Shown here piece after piece: positions 21,372 to 23,517 of a stretch of DNA of 23,517 nt. Origin of the DNA: an uncultured Clostridia bacterium (GTDB lineage Bacteria; Bacillota; Clostridia; Christensenellales; Aristaeellaceae); contig CAKUCE010000012.1 in assembly GCA_934643535.1 (NCBI GenBank), forward strand, positions 1 through 23,517. Reading direction: 5' to 3'. Position 1 is the stretch's first letter. The number at the start of each line of letters is the position of its first letter. The notes under the pieces were generated by a model. It was not told where the DNA came from and did no database searches. It was given only the letters and a program-made list of their open reading frames with translations. A program made the position numbers and the translations under genes.

Positions 21372-23517
21372 AGGAAATGAAGGAACAGAACGCATCCGCC
21401 ACAATTCAGGAGCTGCTGGGCCGGATGACCCTGCAGGAAAAGATCGGCCAGCTGAACCAGCGGAACATCTGCGCCTATGCGGACAACGTGGAAGAGATCA
21501 AGCAGGAGATCCGGGAGGGGAAGATCGGCTCTTTGCTTTTCTCCGGGAGCGCCATTCCGGAAAACGGAGGAACGGAAGCCTTTGATCTGGACTTTACCCG
21601 GGATCTGCAGGCGGCCGCCATGGAAAGCCGCCTGCGGATTCCGCTGCTGCTGGGGCGCGACGTCATTCATGGCTTTGAAACGGTCTTCCCGATCCCACTG
21701 ATGATGGCCGCTTCCTTTGACGACCGGCTGATCGAGGAATGCTATTCCGCGCTGGCGCAGGAAGCGGGAAACGCGGGCGTGCGCTGGGCCTTTGCGCCCA
21801 TGCTGGATATGAGCCGGGATCCCCGCTGGGGCAGGGTCATCGAAGGCCCCGGCGAAGACCCGCTGCTGGGAAGCCGCTACGCGGCCAGCGCGGTGCGGGG
21901 CTTTCAGGGCGACAGCCCCGCGCAGGAAGGACGGCTGCTGGCCTGCGCCAAGCATTTCATCGGTTACGGCGCCAGCGAGGGAGGCCGCGACTACCATCAT
22001 ACGGAGATCAGCGATTATGCGCTGCAAAACCAGTATCTGCCTGCTTTCCGCGCGGCGGTCCGGGCGGGCGTCGGTTCCGTGATGGCTTCCTTTAACGAGC
22101 TGTCCGGGCAGCCGGTAACGGGAAGCCGCCGCCTGCTGACGGAGGTGCTGCGGGGTCAGCTGGGCTTCGACGGCTTTGTGGTCAGCGACTGGGGCGGCGT
22201 CGAGCAGCTGGAGGCTCAAGGCGTAGCGGAAAACGGGGCCGATTGCGCCCGGATCGCGCTGCAGGCCGGAGTGGACATGGATATGGCGGATCAGTGCTTT
22301 GCCCGGCATCTGGAAGCGGAGATCAAAGCGGGCCGGGTCGCCATGGAAGAGCTAGACCGGGCGGTGGAGCGGGTTCTGCAGGCCAAGCTGCGGGCCGGAC
22401 TTTTCCAGCAGCCGGTCCGGGATGCGGTGAAAACGGATCGGGCAAAGCATCGGGCATTGGCCCGCCGGATCGCCGGGGAATCCATGGTGCTTCTGAAAAA
22501 CGAGCAGGGTCTTCTTCCCCTGCCCAAGAAGGGCCGGGTGGCGTTGACAGGCTGCATGGCGCAAAACCGCGAATCCCTGATGGGCGCATGGACGCCGGAC
22601 GGCGACGCGGACAGCGTCGTCACCCTCGAAGAAGGCATTCGGGCCGTGGCTCCGGAGCTGGAGCTTTTCACCGAAAGCAGCCCGCTTTTCGGCGATATGA
22701 CCGCCGTCATGGAGCAGGCGGATACGGTCATTCTGGCCTTGGGCGAATCTGCGCGGGCCTCGGGGGAATTCCATTGCCTGGCGGATATTTCCCTGCCCGA
22801 AGATCAGGCGGCGCTGGCGCTTCGGGCCCGCCGGCTGGGGAAAAAGGTGGTGGGCCTGCTGTGCTTCGGCCGCCCCATCGCCCTCGGAGATACCCTTTCC
22901 CTGTTTGACGCGGTCCTCTATACCGGTCATGCGGGCTGTGAGGCCGGAAGGGCGGCGGCGGAGCTTCTGTTTGGAGATCGGAACCCAAGCGGTCATTTGG
23001 CCATGACGCTTCCCCGCAGCGTCGGCCAGCTGCCGCTGTATTATAACGCCGCGCCCAGCGGCAGGCCGGTGAACGGCTATTATACCGAATGCCGGAATTA
23101 CATCGATGAAAGCGGCGCCCCGCTGTATCCCTTTGGCTACGGCCTTTCCTACACCTCCTTTCAGGTGGAGAAGGCGGAGCTGGAACAGGAGACGCTTTCC
23201 CTTTCCGAGCTGGCGGCGGGCGAAAAAGCCGTCCTTCATGTATGGGTATCCAATACCGGCGAGCGGGACGGCGACATGGTTCTTCAGCTGTATCTGCGGG
23301 ATCCTGCCGCTTCCCTGACCCGGCCCCTGCGGGAACTGAAAGCCTATGAACGCCGGACGCTCCCGGCGGGAGAAACGGCGGACTTTGTTTTCCGGCTGGG
23401 CATGGAAGAACTCGGATATTATCTGCCGGACGGCACGCTGACCCTGGAAAAAGGAGAGATTCGCCTGTTTGCCGGGTTTGACGCATGGGCTGAAAAATGC
23501 GTCAGACTGCAGATCAT
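21368..23517 (+). CDS. GH3 family beta-glycosidase, 3' end cut by the window
   Basis: 716 codons are present and the frame is still open at the right edge. Residues about 15-330 form the GH3 N-terminal barrel with KHFIGYGASEGGRDY and the nucleophile Asp274 in GFVVSDWGG. About 371-600 is the GH3 C-terminal domain with the likely acid/base Glu460 in LGESARASGEF. About 620-690 is the fibronectin-III-like domain (VSNTGERDGDMVLQLY). Only a few residues are likely missing, since the text after the Fn3 domain (IRLFAGFDAW) is normally near the end. The start ATG overlaps the esterase stop (ATGA). Beta-glucosidase or beta-xylosidase are the likely activities. No signal peptide, so cytoplasmic. Confidence 0.92.
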   Translation, partial: MKEMKEQNASATIQELLGRMTLQEKIGQLNQRNICAYADNVEEIKQEIREGKIGSLLFSGSAIPENGGTEAFDLDFTRDLQAAAMESRLRIPLLLGRDVIHGFETVFPIPLMMAASFDDRLIEECYSALAQEAGNAGVRWAFAPMLDMSRDPRWGRVIEGPGEDPLLGSRYAASAVRGFQGDSPAQEGRLLACAKHFIGYGASEGGRDYHHTEISDYALQNQYLPAFRAAVRAGVGSVMASFNELSGQPVTGSRRLLTEVLRGQLGFDGFVVSDWGGVEQLEAQGVAENGADCARIALQAGVDMDMADQCFARHLEAEIKAGRVAMEELDRAVERVLQAKLRAGLFQQPVRDAVKTDRAKHRALARRIAGESMVLLKNEQGLLPLPKKGRVALTGCMAQNRESLMGAWTPDGDADSVVTLEEGIRAVAPELELFTESSPLFGDMTAVMEQADTVILALGESARASGEFHCLADISLPEDQAALALRARRLGKKVVGLLCFGRPIALGDTLSLFDAVLYTGHAGCEAGRAAAELLFGDRNPSGHLAMTLPRSVGQLPLYYNAAPSGRPVNGYYTECRNYIDESGAPLYPFGYGLSYTSFQVEKAELEQETLSLSELAAGEKAVLHVWVSNTGERDGDMVLQLYLRDPAASLTRPLRELKAYERRTLPAGETADFVFRLGMEELGYYLPDGTLTLEKGEIRLFAGFDAWAEKCVRLQI

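Overview
The window looks like a chromosomal stretch from an anaerobic, gut- or rumen-type clostridial Firmicute of fairly high GC. The grounds are strong AGGAGG-type ribosome sites, GTG and TTG starts, two CUT1-type sugar ABC importers without their own ATPase, AraC-type regulators, and solute-binding proteins with MKK-type signal peptides. No rRNA, tRNA, CRISPR array, transposase or phage gene was seen. The genus cannot be read from this sequence; a Christensenellales- or Oscillospirales-like lineage is only an impression.

Layout. Bases 1-301 hold a striking nested palindrome (10-201) followed by a promoter. Next come an Aquifex-type aconitase (302-2233) with a clear terminator and a small VOC/YaeR-like metalloprotein (2438-2821). 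A minus-strand operon (9000 down to 3008) follows: ThuA-like protein, Gfo/Idh/MocA oxidoreductase, sugar-binding protein, two permeases, second Gfo/Idh/MocA oxidoreductase. A cupin-AraC regulator (9114-9965) is divergent from it, and the two share one palindromic promoter region. A membrane-anchored AraC-type regulator (12115 down to 10061) converges on the first regulator and diverges from the second sugar operon.

The 678-base gap 12116-12793 holds a GC-rich structured element with symmetric terminal repeats, plus a leader. From 12794 to the right edge runs a plus-strand operon: LplA-type binding protein, LplB- and LplC-type permeases, GH31, GH36-like, CE7 esterase and GH3 (cut by the window edge).

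How it works together (inference). Both operons import a carbohydrate and process it in the cytoplasm, because none of the enzymes shows a signal peptide. The first set (ThuA plus two NAD(P)-dependent sugar oxidoreductases) suggests oxidative, keto-sugar-type handling of a small glycoside. The second set (alpha-glycosidase, alpha-galactosidase-like, acetyl esterase, beta-glycosidase) suggests dismantling of branched, acetylated plant oligosaccharides such as galactoxyloglucan fragments. In both importers a hairpin lies between the binding-protein gene and the first permease gene, and that permease has a non-ATG start. This would give excess binding protein over membrane subunits.
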